In this document: positions 18,479 through 27,337 of the stretch, piece by piece | Numbering within the stretch: the first letter of the stretch is position 1 | How the letters are laid out: each line of letters opens with the position of its first letter | NCBI GenBank assembly: GCA_002497905.1 | Contig: DAFJ01000073.1 | Coordinates: forward strand, 4,238 to 68,237 | DNA length: 64,000 bases | Origin: Euryarchaeota archaeon UBA251 | Lineage (GTDB): Archaea; Thermoplasmatota; Poseidoniia; Poseidoniales; Thalassarchaeaceae | Direction: 5' to 3' | The notes under the pieces: model-generated | The model's input: only the letters and a program-made list of their open reading frames with translations | The model's database searches: none | What the model was told of the DNA's origin: nothing | Translations under genes and position numbers: made by a program

Positions 18479-20149
18479 TCAAGACATACGTTCTAATTGC
18501 CAGTCAGTAAGATTCTCAAGAATTACTCTAGCCTCGGATTTTTTGAGTTTTGCGAGGTGCACATGGGCGGTAGCATGGTGCTCCATGGCCCGCGTCCTCC
18601 CATAATCGATTGAGCCAACCGATTCCATTTCCTTAATTGCCTTCGAGAGCAAGTCCTTGCCAGATTCCCCCTTTCCAAAGATTGCGTGAAATGTAGGGAG
18701 AGATGCAGGGTCTTGCCTTAGTGCATGAATCGCCATTAGTGTCCGCTTCCCCTCCAATACGTCACTTCCAGCAGGCTTACCAAGTGTCTCAGTATCGCCC
18801 GTAATGTCGATTATATCGTCCATCAACTGGAAGCAGAGTCCGGTCTCTAGGCCCCACTTTCGACAAGCCTCTTGGATATCGGTAGAAGCACCTGCGAGCA
18901 TAGCTCCAGTCAAAGCACAGGTCTCAAACATGGCTGCTGTCTTTCCACCAATCATCCGAAGATATTCTTCCTCGGATACCAGATCCTCTCGATTCTCGAA
19001 ATCCATGTCCATTTGTTGTCCTTCTGAGACATTTCGTACCATGCGCCCAATTACCCGTACTAGATCTCGCATCATCTCGCCACGTATGTCCTTGGATTCT
19101 GCAATCATTTCGAAGGCGAGAGCAAGCATTGCGTCCCCTGCATTGATTGCCGTAGGCATATCGTAGGCGATATGGACCGCAGGACGCCCTCGTCGAATAG
19201 GGTCATTGTCCATTATATCGTCATGGACGAGTGTGAAGTTGTGGATGATTTCAATGGCGGCTCCAAGGTCGTGATGTCCAGGGTGGTGGTGCCCTACAGC
19301 CTCACCTACAAGGCTTGGAAGAACAGCACGAAGTCGCTTCCCTCCACCCTCGATGAGGTGCATCATAGCGCCTGCGAGACGTGGCTCAGTACTCTTTTCG
19401 ATTGCTCGAGCGATACATTGTTCCGCTGCAACCCGATGCCTCTCCATCATTGAGAGTCCTGCACGATCTGGCCTTTCTTGAATGAATCGATGGATTACTC
19501 CGTCGACATGTTTCGACATATCGTCTATGTCACCCCACCAATCTTTCAGTAGATTGATTCGAATCAGATCAAACCAAGGCGCTATTACCAATTCACCATT
19601 GTTGTGGGCCTTGACCATGTCTTCAAGTTCGTCTTGAGTTACCCAACGACATTCATCGATTTCGTTCGGATTAGGATTCGCTTCGACATTTGCTCGAGTC
19701 ACGAGAATATGATCGATTTCGTGTTCAACCCAAACCTCGTTCATTCGTGCTTCGTACTCCATGCGTGTAACAAATTGAAGAGATTCCTGAGGTATATTAC
19801 CCATGGGAATCCCTAATTCCTGTTCCATCTTTCTTACTGCAGCGTTCCTGACACCTGAGGCATCATCTGTTTCACGCTCTCCGTTGATATCTAGAGGGTG
19901 ACTACAGCACGAGTTCGCCCAGACGCCTGGGAAGGTAATTTTGTCACTGGCTCTTTTTTGGAGGAGCAGACGGTTTTGGTCATCAAAAATCAGAACGGAG
20001 AATGCGCGATGACGCAAGCCTGCACCTCGGTGACAATCCAACTTGCTAGCAGATCCGATGGGCATGTCTTCTTCATCTACGAGTATGCACATCTCATCCA
20101 TCATGTCGGCTTGTTCAGGGTCTTCCCCCTCAAGCACGTCACCAGCCAT
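18479..20149 (-). CDS. fused IPP isomerase (type I) and GGPP synthase
   Basis: 556 residues joining two enzymes of archaeal lipid synthesis. Residues 17-205 are a Nudix-type (type I) IPP isomerase with active Cys81/82 (ANSCCSHP) and a Glu-rich MEQELGI helix. Residues about 225-556 are a trans-prenyltransferase with GGKRLRA (269-275), first Asp-rich motif DDIMD (310-314) and second DDIID (444-448). Phe five residues before the first motif fits archaeal GGPP synthases. The fusion would make DMAPP and extend it with IPP in one polypeptide. AGGGAG precedes the ATG, and the IPP-producing kinase gene lies 36 nt upstream. Confidence 0.95.
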   Translation of the reverse strand: MAGDVLEGEDPEQADMMDEMCILVDEEDMPIGSASKLDCHRGAGLRHRAFSVLIFDDQNRLLLQKRASDKITFPGVWANSCCSHPLDINGERETDDASGVRNAAVRKMEQELGIPMGNIPQESLQFVTRMEYEARMNEVWVEHEIDHILVTRANVEANPNPNEIDECRWVTQDELEDMVKAHNNGELVIAPWFDLIRINLLKDWWGDIDDMSKHVDGVIHRFIQERPDRAGLSMMERHRVAAEQCIARAIEKSTEPRLAGAMMHLIEGGGKRLRAVLPSLVGEAVGHHHPGHHDLGAAIEIIHNFTLVHDDIMDNDPIRRGRPAVHIAYDMPTAINAGDAMLALAFEMIAESKDIRGEMMRDLVRVIGRMVRNVSEGQQMDMDFENREDLVSEEEYLRMIGGKTAAMFETCALTGAMLAGASTDIQEACRKWGLETGLCFQLMDDIIDITGDTETLGKPAGSDVLEGKRTLMAIHALRQDPASLPTFHAIFGKGESGKDLLSKAIKEMESVGSIDYGRTRAMEHHATAHVHLAKLKKSEARVILENLTDWQLERMS

Positions 20150-20185
20150 TTTGACTCCCTCTTTTCTGTCTGCGTTGTTCCCGGG

Positions 20186-21007
20186 TTATAATCGAACGGG
20201 AGATTTGAGGATGCGTGTGCCGATTGTGTTCAACCCATTGCATGCATCAACAATACGAGAGGAGTATCGTCCGTCGACAAACCAAACTTGTGGTACAATT
20301 TCTGCGATACTTGCGGCACGCTGGGCCTTGTAGTCGATACCTCCTGTAACATCAATTTCTGATTCATGACGTCCTCCAAAGCCGATAGATGAATCCCAAG
20401 TGTTGAGTAACGTGGCATCAGGGTGGCCGGGCGGATGTGTAAGAATCCCATCACAATCGGCGAGACAGAAAATACAGGATTCGACTCCTTCCCATTCTGT
20501 CGCAATACGGAACATGAGGTCATCTCCAGAAAGAATCCCGAACCCTTTGTCTCTAACATCGACGACATCTCCGTGCGTGATGGTTACAGGAGTCTTACCA
20601 AGGAAGTCGAGATTACCTGTGAATTCAGCACCTGTACCGTGTGCCCATTGGTGCGGGTGATGTGTAATCGCTTTGATTCCATGATCGGACAAAGCTTCTG
20701 TTACTAGTTCGTTGAGTGCCATCATATCTCTTTGGACAGCATAAACGGCCTCTTTCTGGTTTGAAATCCCGTCTTCCTCTCCAAGGTCTGCATTGATTTC
20801 CCCTTCATTCAATCGCCATCGTTTCGCCTTCGCATGTCCGAAGGAACCGGCCCCGTGGACGAGCGAAATCTGCCAACCTTGGTTAACAAGCTGGGCAATT
20901 GCTTCTGTCGAAATTTGGATTGAATCATAGTCGGGTTCGCAAAGGCCATTTTTCACAGTGATGAGACCTCCGCCAAGCTTGATGACGGCTCGTCGTCTCT
21001 CGACCAT
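20186..21007 (-). CDS. isopentenyl phosphate kinase
   Basis: A 273-residue amino-acid-kinase-fold enzyme that phosphorylates isopentenyl phosphate to IPP in the archaeal (modified) mevalonate pathways. The glycine-rich start VIKLGGGLIT and the HGAGSFGH motif, whose first His binds the substrate phosphate in characterised IPKs, are present. CDGILTHPP and DVTGGIDYKAQRA mark the nucleotide end. It lies directly upstream of the Idi-GGPP synthase fusion, so this operon runs from isopentenyl phosphate to GGPP. Confidence 0.95.
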   Translation of the reverse strand: MVERRRAVIKLGGGLITVKNGLCEPDYDSIQISTEAIAQLVNQGWQISLVHGAGSFGHAKAKRWRLNEGEINADLGEEDGISNQKEAVYAVQRDMMALNELVTEALSDHGIKAITHHPHQWAHGTGAEFTGNLDFLGKTPVTITHGDVVDVRDKGFGILSGDDLMFRIATEWEGVESCIFCLADCDGILTHPPGHPDATLLNTWDSSIGFGGRHESEIDVTGGIDYKAQRAASIAEIVPQVWFVDGRYSSRIVDACNGLNTIGTRILKSPVRL

Positions 21008-21079
21008 AGCCTTCCCAGGGATTTCTCATTGATGATGGTGCGCACACATATTCATCCGTTCCACAGTGTTCGGCAGGGC

Positions 21080-21403
21080 ATGGCGCCCACCATCGATGAG
21101 TTCCGGCGATACCTGCAGGCGCGTAGAAACGATCTCGATGCAATCGTTGATCCCGATGAACGTGAGCGTGTTCGAGTGCGAATAGATGCTGCACTCCAAG
21201 AGGCATTAGACTTCTCGGCAGCAGTAGAAATTAGAGAGGAACTCAAGAGTCGAGTATTCGAAGAAGTTGATTCATCAGCGCGCCTAATTGAAGCCGCTGA
21301 ATCGAGACCTATTGAGCGCGTAGACGGTGATGGCTGCTCTAAGTGCGATGCTCCGTTAGAGGCAGACATTGAGTTTTGTCCAGCCTGTGGTCACAGGCCT
21401 TGA
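21080..21403 (+). CDS. small helical protein with C-terminal zinc ribbon
   Basis: About 107 residues: a charged helical region (DEFRRYLQARRNDLDAI and on) and a C-terminal zinc ribbon CSKCDAPLEADIEFCPACG. The ATG at 21080 is preferred; an upstream TTG at 21029 would add 17 residues. It diverges from the kinase operon and converges with kptA, 3 nt apart. I do not recognise the family. Confidence 0.6.
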   Translation: MAPTIDEFRRYLQARRNDLDAIVDPDERERVRVRIDAALQEALDFSAAVEIREELKSRVFEEVDSSARLIEAAESRPIERVDGDGCSKCDAPLEADIEFCPACGHRP

Positions 21404-21406
21404 GGG

Positions 21407-22108
21407 TCATTCTTCTTCGTCCCATTGAGCTACGTGGTGAGCTAGGTCATCATGATCTTCTTCGATTCGATCGAGATACTGTGGCGCGACCTTCTCTGCG
21501 AGATATACTGTGGTGCCTGCACGCCAGACTGAGTCGCCGTCTGCAATCATACGAGCAGTATCAATCTCGAGAATAATGGGTCGCTTCAATTTCTTTCCTC
21601 CAAGGCGGCCTGCTTCTACTGCCTTGTCGATTGTTTGTGAGAGGTGGACGTGGCTTCGGTCTCCAGGTAGTAGGCCAATATCCATCAAGACCTCAAGCTC
21701 GTCGTCCCCACAGGGGAAGTAGAGGGCGTTGGGAATATTGTCGGTAGGTAGGTCAAGTTCAATCTCAACCGTGTGTCCATAGGTTGCTCGAACTGTATTG
21801 CCACGGACCTCGTATCGTCCCTTCCCATCACACTCGGCTACAGCCTTGATGTGGTGCGGGCGTAACCAGCGGCCAAACCTTCGCTGCTCCTTGTCACGCA
21901 GAGCCTCTACGAATTCACGGATATCTACCCAGCCGTTGATGTCCATTTCAAGGCCGTAACGGTCCGGGTCGTGTCTACATACTCGAGCGAGCCGCCGACC
22001 TAGATTTTCTCTTTCGCCTGTACGCATGATGAATTTCCCTTCGGAATTGCATACGGGGCAGAGGTTGTCGTCAGAGAAGTAGCCGTGGACGTTGCATTCA
22101 CGAATCAT
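21407..22108 (-). CDS. kptA: RNA 2'-phosphotransferase Tpt1/KptA
   Basis: 233 residues. The family removes an internal 2'-phosphate from RNA with NAD+, giving ADP-ribose 1'',2''-cyclic phosphate. LGRRLARVCRHDPDRYGL and GWVDIREFVEAL match the N-terminal winged-helix half (LSxxLRHxPxxxGLxxDxxGWVxxxxLL). RSHVHLSQTIDKAVEAG and RPIILEIDTARMIADG match the ADP-ribosyltransferase half. A short Cys/His finger (CNVHGYF..CPVCNS) precedes the domain, as in some archaeal KptA. The cell also has RtcB, which leaves no 2'-phosphate. Confidence 0.94.
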   Translation of the reverse strand: MIRECNVHGYFSDDNLCPVCNSEGKFIMRTGERENLGRRLARVCRHDPDRYGLEMDINGWVDIREFVEALRDKEQRRFGRWLRPHHIKAVAECDGKGRYEVRGNTVRATYGHTVEIELDLPTDNIPNALYFPCGDDELEVLMDIGLLPGDRSHVHLSQTIDKAVEAGRLGGKKLKRPIILEIDTARMIADGDSVWRAGTTVYLAEKVAPQYLDRIEEDHDDLAHHVAQWDEEE

Positions 22109-22209
22109 GGGAACGAATCCTGCGAATCCTTGGCCATAGATAAGACGATTGCATCCCTTTGCTTGACTTTATTCGGCATATTCATTCGACGCGGTGTTGC
22201 CCCAAGTCC

Positions 22210-23346
22210 ATGGACGCCTACATTTGTGGCTACGTCCGGTCCCCGTTTACTCGCGCACACCGGGGGGCTCTGAAGGACGTCCGTCCAGATGATCTTGCAG
22301 GGCAGGTTGCTTTTGAATTGTTGAAACGCACAGGCGTGAATCCTATTGATCTCGATGATGTGATGATTGGTTGTGCCTATCCAGAGGGGGAGCAGGGACT
22401 CAATATTGGGAGGATTGTCACACACTACCTCAAAGGGCCACCCAATATTCCTGGAATGACCACAAATCGTCTATGTGGGTCGTCGATGCAGGTAATGCAT
22501 AGTGCTGCAGGAATGATCTCACGTGGATGGGGCGATATGTTCCTCTGCGGAGGCGTTGAATCGATGAGCCGTATTCAACGAGGTGGCTTCAATCGTTCTC
22601 CCTCGCCGTTCCTCGAGGAAATTATGCCTGATGCTTACATCAGTATGGGGCTCACAGCAGAAAATGTCGCAGAACGCTATTCGATTTCTAGAGTGCGTCA
22701 GGAGGAATTTGCTCTCGCTAGTCACCAGAAGGCAATCCTTGCGAAGCAGAAAGGCCTCCTAGACGAAGAAGTCGCTACCGTTTGTTCATCTGATGTAACC
22801 TACGGTGTTGATGTCGATGGTTGTATGCGTGAATCTTCTTTAGAGGCCATGGCAGGACTAAAGCCGGCATTCGCCGAGGAAGGAGTTGTCACCGCAGCGA
22901 CCAGTTCACCTCTAACCGATGGGGCCTCTTTCAGCTTGATTGCCTCACAGGAGGCAATTGATTCGCATGGGCTCAGTCCGATGGCGCGTATTGTATCTGC
23001 AGCAGTAGCGGGGGTCCATCCTGATGAGATGGGCCTTGGTCCAATTCCAGCAACTCAACTTGCTCTCAGTCGTGCTGGAATTACTGTTAACGATCTTGAT
23101 GTCATTGAATTGAATGAAGCGTTCTCAAGTCAATCAATTGCATGTATTGATGAATTGAATCTACCTGTGGAGAATATCAATTTAGATGGGGGAGCCATCG
23201 CAATTGGTCACCCATTGGGCGCCTCAGGTGCACGTATCATGGGTAAGTCTGCAAGCCTTCTCCAGAGAACCGGTGGCAGATATGCCTTAGCAACTATGTG
23301 TATCGGGGGCGGGATGGGAATTGCTACAATTCTTGAACGCATCTGA
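22210..23346 (+). CDS. acetyl-CoA acetyltransferase / 3-ketoacyl-CoA thiolase
   Basis: 378 residues with the full thiolase set: nucleophile Cys in NRLCGSSMQ, NEAFSSQS, catalytic His in GHPLGASGAR and second Cys in CIGGGMG. It could condense two acetyl-CoA (first mevalonate step) or cleave 3-ketoacyl-CoA in beta-oxidation. EtfAB favours a degradative role, and the kinase/Idi operon nearby a biosynthetic one; neither is decisive. The start MDAYICGY matches the family. It diverges from kptA across about 100 nt. Confidence 0.94.
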   Translation: MDAYICGYVRSPFTRAHRGALKDVRPDDLAGQVAFELLKRTGVNPIDLDDVMIGCAYPEGEQGLNIGRIVTHYLKGPPNIPGMTTNRLCGSSMQVMHSAAGMISRGWGDMFLCGGVESMSRIQRGGFNRSPSPFLEEIMPDAYISMGLTAENVAERYSISRVRQEEFALASHQKAILAKQKGLLDEEVATVCSSDVTYGVDVDGCMRESSLEAMAGLKPAFAEEGVVTAATSSPLTDGASFSLIASQEAIDSHGLSPMARIVSAAVAGVHPDEMGLGPIPATQLALSRAGITVNDLDVIELNEAFSSQSIACIDELNLPVENINLDGGAIAIGHPLGASGARIMGKSASLLQRTGGRYALATMCIGGGMGIATILERI

Positions 23347-23388
23347 TGTTGCGCAACGCCTATGTGTGCCGCCTCATGTAGGCCACTG

Positions 23389-24387
23389 ATGTTCAACCGA
23401 CGTGGTCGAGAAGAGGCGACGAAGAATCTCCAAGTCGATGAGGACGGCGACTGTTCTCGATGTGGGGGGGATGCTCAACCGTCGAGCATTCAAGGCTACC
23501 TTAAGTGCGTTCGATGTGAATACGAATGGCCAGATCCAAACGCTGTATCTTCTGGCCCGAAACGCGAGACAATCCATGATGAGCAGAAGAAGGTCGAGGA
23601 GTTCAAGCAGGAACTTGAGAAGGGAAGTCTTCGCGGTGTCCTTGGTATCGAATCTCAATTGAGCAATGAGCAAGAAGCGACTCTTGGTCGTTTACAGGAT
23701 AAATGGATGGATGGACTGGTAGGTACTTTCAACGCGGCTGAAGATGAGCGCAAGCCGCTGATGATTTCCTTCGATGCAGAGGACAACATCGTCGGAACAG
23801 ACCTCGCCATCATCTCAGTGCTCGGAAATGAGTTCGATGGTGGCGAGGAAATCCGTATCGAATACCCTGGTCAGGATACCGAGTTCTACAGCATGGATGC
23901 TCGTGACGACAGAGGTTGGCGCGTTGGTCGTACAATCTCCGATACATGTCGAAACATTGCATCCATCATCAATCGCAAATCCACAATCGTTCATGCAGAG
24001 GGTGTTGATGATACAATCGTGTTTGAGCCACGTGATGCCAGTATCAATCCTGGAAGTGTCGTAATCTTCGTGGACGATCCAGGTGGCAAGAACATGCTCC
24101 TAGAACGGGATGGCCGTGTTATCGATGTAGATGCTATGATGACGATTGAGGACTATCGTGAGATGCTCGGGCTTGTTCTCGATGATGGCGTCATCACACC
24201 CTCAGAAGATGAACTTCTGTGGATTATGAGATCAAATCTTGGTATCACAGACGAGCAGCATATGCAGCTTCTCATCAATCGATTTGGCAACGGGGTCATC
24301 AAAGAGTGTCCCGCATGCCATGGCATGATTGCCTATCTCCCAGATCACGGTGGATGGTGGTGTGAACCCTGTCAGTCGTGGGTCTAA
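23389..24387 (+). CDS. unknown protein with zinc ribbons at both ends
   Basis: 332 residues, soluble. A zinc ribbon near the N-terminus (CSRCGGDAQP..YLKCVRCEYEW) and another at the extreme C-terminus (CPACHGMIAY..WWCEPCQSWV) flank a coiled-coil segment (about residues 60-90) and a mixed middle domain. I do not recognise the middle domain. It is read just ahead of the actin-like gene (58 nt gap, same strand), which suggests a functional link, although a TATA-like box in the gap may give the actin gene its own promoter. The start MFNRRGREE is chosen over a frame extension at 23362. Confidence 0.65.
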   Translation: MFNRRGREEATKNLQVDEDGDCSRCGGDAQPSSIQGYLKCVRCEYEWPDPNAVSSGPKRETIHDEQKKVEEFKQELEKGSLRGVLGIESQLSNEQEATLGRLQDKWMDGLVGTFNAAEDERKPLMISFDAEDNIVGTDLAIISVLGNEFDGGEEIRIEYPGQDTEFYSMDARDDRGWRVGRTISDTCRNIASIINRKSTIVHAEGVDDTIVFEPRDASINPGSVVIFVDDPGGKNMLLERDGRVIDVDAMMTIEDYREMLGLVLDDGVITPSEDELLWIMRSNLGITDEQHMQLLINRFGNGVIKECPACHGMIAYLPDHGGWWCEPCQSWV

Positions 24388-24402
24388 TCACGTCGCGCTG
24401 TT

Positions 24403-24438
24403 CATATACTGCCACACATAGCCCTCCTTCCAAGGTGA
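24403..24438 (+). promoter_or_regulatory. TATA-like box and Shine-Dalgarno of the actin-like gene
   Basis: CATATAC at 24403-24409 resembles an archaeal TATA box, and AGGTGA at 24433-24438 is a good Shine-Dalgarno 7 nt before the ATG at 24446. This fixes the start and suggests a short leader instead of leaderless translation. Confidence 0.45.
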
Positions 24439-24445
24439 TGGATAC

Positions 24446-25474
24446 ATGGCTGGAGACAACGACCTATACATTGGAATCGACCTCGGAACTTTCCGTTCCG
24501 TTTTGACTTCGAGTGCTGGCCATGAGGAACAAGTCCTCACTGTTGTTGGCACCCCTAAGGACCCGATTGCTCGCAACATGTTGGGCAAGGATGTTCTCTT
24601 TGGTGAAGAGGCACTGAAGAACCGTCTTGCTCTGAACTTGTATCGCCCTCTCGAGCACGGTGTGATCAAGGATACACCTGAGGACAAGAAGTTCATTGCA
24701 CATTTCATCAATCACCTGATCAATCTTGGTGACCCCGAAGATTACGACAACGTTGTTGCCGTCATCGGCGCTCCAGCTGAAGCATCATTCACTGATCAGA
24801 CAGCGATTTTCGATGCTGCATCTGGTAGCGTTAACGCCGCCATGATTATCTCTGAGCCTTTCGCAGTTGCTTACGCTCTTGACATGATTGGCCACACAAT
24901 CGTCATCGACATAGGTGCTGGAACTTGTGATATCGCTAGAGTATACGGTACTATTCCCGGCCCCGATGACCAGATGCATACTAGTTATGCTGGCGATCAT
25001 ATCGATAATACACTCATCGCAGAGGTCCAGAAGAAGTACGCTGGCGCACAGGTCACCAAGGACATGGCGCGCCGTTGGAAGCAGCAGTATTCCTTCGTCC
25101 GCACTGCAATGCCCGATGCGCCGATTGTTGTCGACTTTAGTATCGAAGGAAAGGCAATGTCACTAGACATCACCGATTGCATCCAGAGAGCTTGTGAGTC
25201 AATCGTCGATCCGATCGTTGCCAATGTGAAGGCATTGATTTCCTCAAGTAACCCCGAGTTCCACAATGAGTTCCGTAACAACATGGTTCTTGCTGGGGGT
25301 GGATCAGGAATCAAGGGCCTGAACATCATGATTGAAGATCGCCTCGGCGATATCGGTGAATGCACAGTTCAAGTCGTTGATGACCCCGTAATGCTCGGTG
25401 CTCTCGGCGGACTTCGCCTGTCCATGGAAGTGCCTACAGACATGTGGTCTTCGCTAACCCTAGCCTCTCGATGA
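24446..25474 (+). CDS. actin-like ATPase (MreB/MamK-type)
   Basis: 342 residues of the actin/Hsp70/sugar-kinase ATPase fold. Phosphate loop 1 is IGIDLGTFRS (9-18), phosphate loop 2 VIDIGAGTCDIA (153-164) and the adenosine motif LAGGGSGIKGL (282-292). The length (about 340) and the absence of a substrate-binding Hsp70 domain fit filament-forming actins such as MreB, MamK or ParM. No mreC/mreD or parR is adjacent, so shape, segregation or organelle positioning cannot be separated. Its neighbour is a zinc-ribbon protein of unknown role. Filament formation is an inference. Confidence 0.85.
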   Translation: MAGDNDLYIGIDLGTFRSVLTSSAGHEEQVLTVVGTPKDPIARNMLGKDVLFGEEALKNRLALNLYRPLEHGVIKDTPEDKKFIAHFINHLINLGDPEDYDNVVAVIGAPAEASFTDQTAIFDAASGSVNAAMIISEPFAVAYALDMIGHTIVIDIGAGTCDIARVYGTIPGPDDQMHTSYAGDHIDNTLIAEVQKKYAGAQVTKDMARRWKQQYSFVRTAMPDAPIVVDFSIEGKAMSLDITDCIQRACESIVDPIVANVKALISSSNPEFHNEFRNNMVLAGGGSGIKGLNIMIEDRLGDIGECTVQVVDDPVMLGALGGLRLSMEVPTDMWSSLTLASR

Positions 25475-25478
25475 GCAA

Positions 25479-26069
25479 TTATTCCTGCTCTTCTTGGTTT
25501 CGTGCTGATGGGACTAGAGGCTGTTCGCAGTGTGGACAGACATCGTGAGGTGTCATTTGTTCTACAACGATTGCAAGCAGACTCGTACATGAGGGGCAAC
25601 TGGCGATTACCTCATTGGAACGTGCAAGCATGCTCTGAGCTAAACCCGTCGAACCTGATGTGTACCACGAACGGTATCGGGGATCCTCAATTCTGCGTGT
25701 ACGGATGACTCCGAAAATCCCTAGGATGAGAAGTAGAAATCCATCAATGAATATTCCAGAAGACAACCAGAGTGCTCCGAATAGGAAGAGTACAGTTGAA
25801 CTGATTATGTATGACAACTGTCCAATCCTCATTGCAATCATATTTGCTCTCCTTGAGAATAGAAGTGCAGCAACTGCATGGAATGTGGCGAAGGCGTACC
25901 CTAGTATCGTCATCATTTCATGCATTGATCCTAGTACCCAAGCAGAAGTAAAGCCGTTCAATGCAATGAAAAGGGACTGCTGCCGATGGGCTTTTCTCAT
26001 CTGTTCGTCCATTGAGCGCAGACCATCCATGTACATCTGAATCGGTGCTGAGACATCAGTATTGGCCAT
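25479..26069 (-). CDS. membrane protein with C-terminal zinc ribbon
   Basis: 196 residues. After a charged N-terminus there are about four hydrophobic helices (residues 30-125), a basic loop (RTRRIEDPRYRSW) and a C-terminal zinc ribbon CPSCTSLL..CPHCEQPL. Family unknown. It is convergent with the actin-like gene (4 nt apart) and divergent from coaBC. The layout resembles the zinc-ribbon membrane protein at 3.4-4.5 kb without clear homology. Confidence 0.7.
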   Translation of the reverse strand: MANTDVSAPIQMYMDGLRSMDEQMRKAHRQQSLFIALNGFTSAWVLGSMHEMMTILGYAFATFHAVAALLFSRRANMIAMRIGQLSYIISSTVLFLFGALWLSSGIFIDGFLLLILGIFGVIRTRRIEDPRYRSWYTSGSTGLAQSMLARSNEVIASCPSCTSLLAIVVEQMTPHDVCPHCEQPLVPSARNQEEQE

Positions 26070-26105
26070 CGACGGTCTATTGAGGGCGGAGTTATTCCGC
26101 TGGTT

Positions 26106-27314
26106 ATGCCTCGCGATGTTGATGTCGTCCAGAAGGGGCTCTCCCTTGAGGGGCGTAAGGTCCTCCTAGGGATTAGTGGTGGCATTGCAGCAGTCGAGAC
26201 TGTTCGATTAGCTCGAGAGCTTCGTAGGCATGGAGCCAGCATCCATGTTATCATGACTCGAGCAGCAACCGAGGTAGTTTCACCTCTTGCGGTTAGGTGG
26301 GCAACGCAAGCTAATGTGGATGTAGAGTGGGATGGAGACATGGCCCAACTCGATGGATATGATGGGTTATTGGTCGCTCCTGCTTCGAGGAACACTTTGG
26401 CTAAACATGTGAACGGTGTAATGGATTCGCCTTTGACGATGGCGATGGCGGCCGCTGCAGGAAATGGAACGCCTACAATGGTAGTTCCTTCGATGCACAA
26501 TGATCTCTTTGACGACGCTGTGACTCAGGATTTACTCGATTCTGTAGTTGCGCGCGGGACGAAGGTCTTGGTTTCACCATCAGAGGAGGGTAGGCGGAAG
26601 CAACCTAATCCAGTTAGTATCGTAGCGGAGTTTGCTCACCATCTGAATAGGGGTCCGCATCATCGGAATGTCCTCGTTCTCCTTGGAGGAACTGAATCCT
26701 CGATTGATGACGTCAGAGTAATCACGAATCGGAGCACTGGTCAAACAGGTTTCGCCATATGTGATGGTTTACATCGTTTAGGTCATCAAGTAACTATCCT
26801 TGCTGGGCGCACTTCTTTCGATATGGATGATTCACGATTCAAAATTGTTCATTCTCCTGATGCTGCTTCGATGAAGTGTTGGGCAAAGGACCTAATCGAG
26901 AACGACGACCTTGGAATAGATACGGTAATCAGTGCCGCAGCCATATCTGACCATGTGATGGAGGAATCTTTCTCTGGCAAGTTATCCTCGGATGATGTGC
27001 TGAATCTTCAATTGGTTCCGTTTCCGAAGATTATCGATGGCATGGTATCTTGGTTGGCTAAGAAACGAGGATCTAATGCTGGTCCAGTTGTTGGTTTCAA
27101 ACTCTTGTCGGGTAATGATGAAAAGGCACTTATCGAAGCCGCTCGCTCTCAGATTGAACGGAGCGGCGTCTCTGCAGTAGTGGCCAATGACCTGTCTTGG
27201 GTTGAGGGTGATGGAAGACGTGCTCTCTGGGTCACGAAGGACGAGGTGAGCGAACTCGAAGATATCGAATCTATCGTTGTAGCCATTGATGGCCTACTTT
27301 TGGCGCAGGGTTGA
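26106..27314 (+). CDS. coaBC: bifunctional phosphopantothenoylcysteine decarboxylase / synthase
   Basis: 402 residues. The CoaC half (FMN flavoprotein) begins LLGISGGIAAVETVRLAREL and contains the active-site loop VVPSMHNDL (family P.MN..M). The CoaB half begins NVLVLLGGTESSIDDVRVITNRSTG, matching the GGT.EpID.VR.iTN.SsG ligase motif. It makes 4'-phosphopantetheine for coenzyme A from phosphopantothenate and cysteine. The stop overlaps the proS frame but the proS ATG lies 23 nt further, so the pair is probably co-transcribed. Confidence 0.94.
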   Translation: MPRDVDVVQKGLSLEGRKVLLGISGGIAAVETVRLARELRRHGASIHVIMTRAATEVVSPLAVRWATQANVDVEWDGDMAQLDGYDGLLVAPASRNTLAKHVNGVMDSPLTMAMAAAAGNGTPTMVVPSMHNDLFDDAVTQDLLDSVVARGTKVLVSPSEEGRRKQPNPVSIVAEFAHHLNRGPHHRNVLVLLGGTESSIDDVRVITNRSTGQTGFAICDGLHRLGHQVTILAGRTSFDMDDSRFKIVHSPDAASMKCWAKDLIENDDLGIDTVISAAAISDHVMEESFSGKLSSDDVLNLQLVPFPKIIDGMVSWLAKKRGSNAGPVVGFKLLSGNDEKALIEAARSQIERSGVSAVVANDLSWVEGDGRRALWVTKDEVSELEDIESIVVAIDGLLLAQG

Positions 27315-27337
27315 AGTTCAGCGTCCTAGGCCTCGGA

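Noticed and set aside
18479..20149. Frameshift error creating the Idi-GGPP synthase fusion
   Set aside because: The linker between domains (about 205-225) is in frame, charged and helical, with no stop/start remnant; I treat it as a real fusion.
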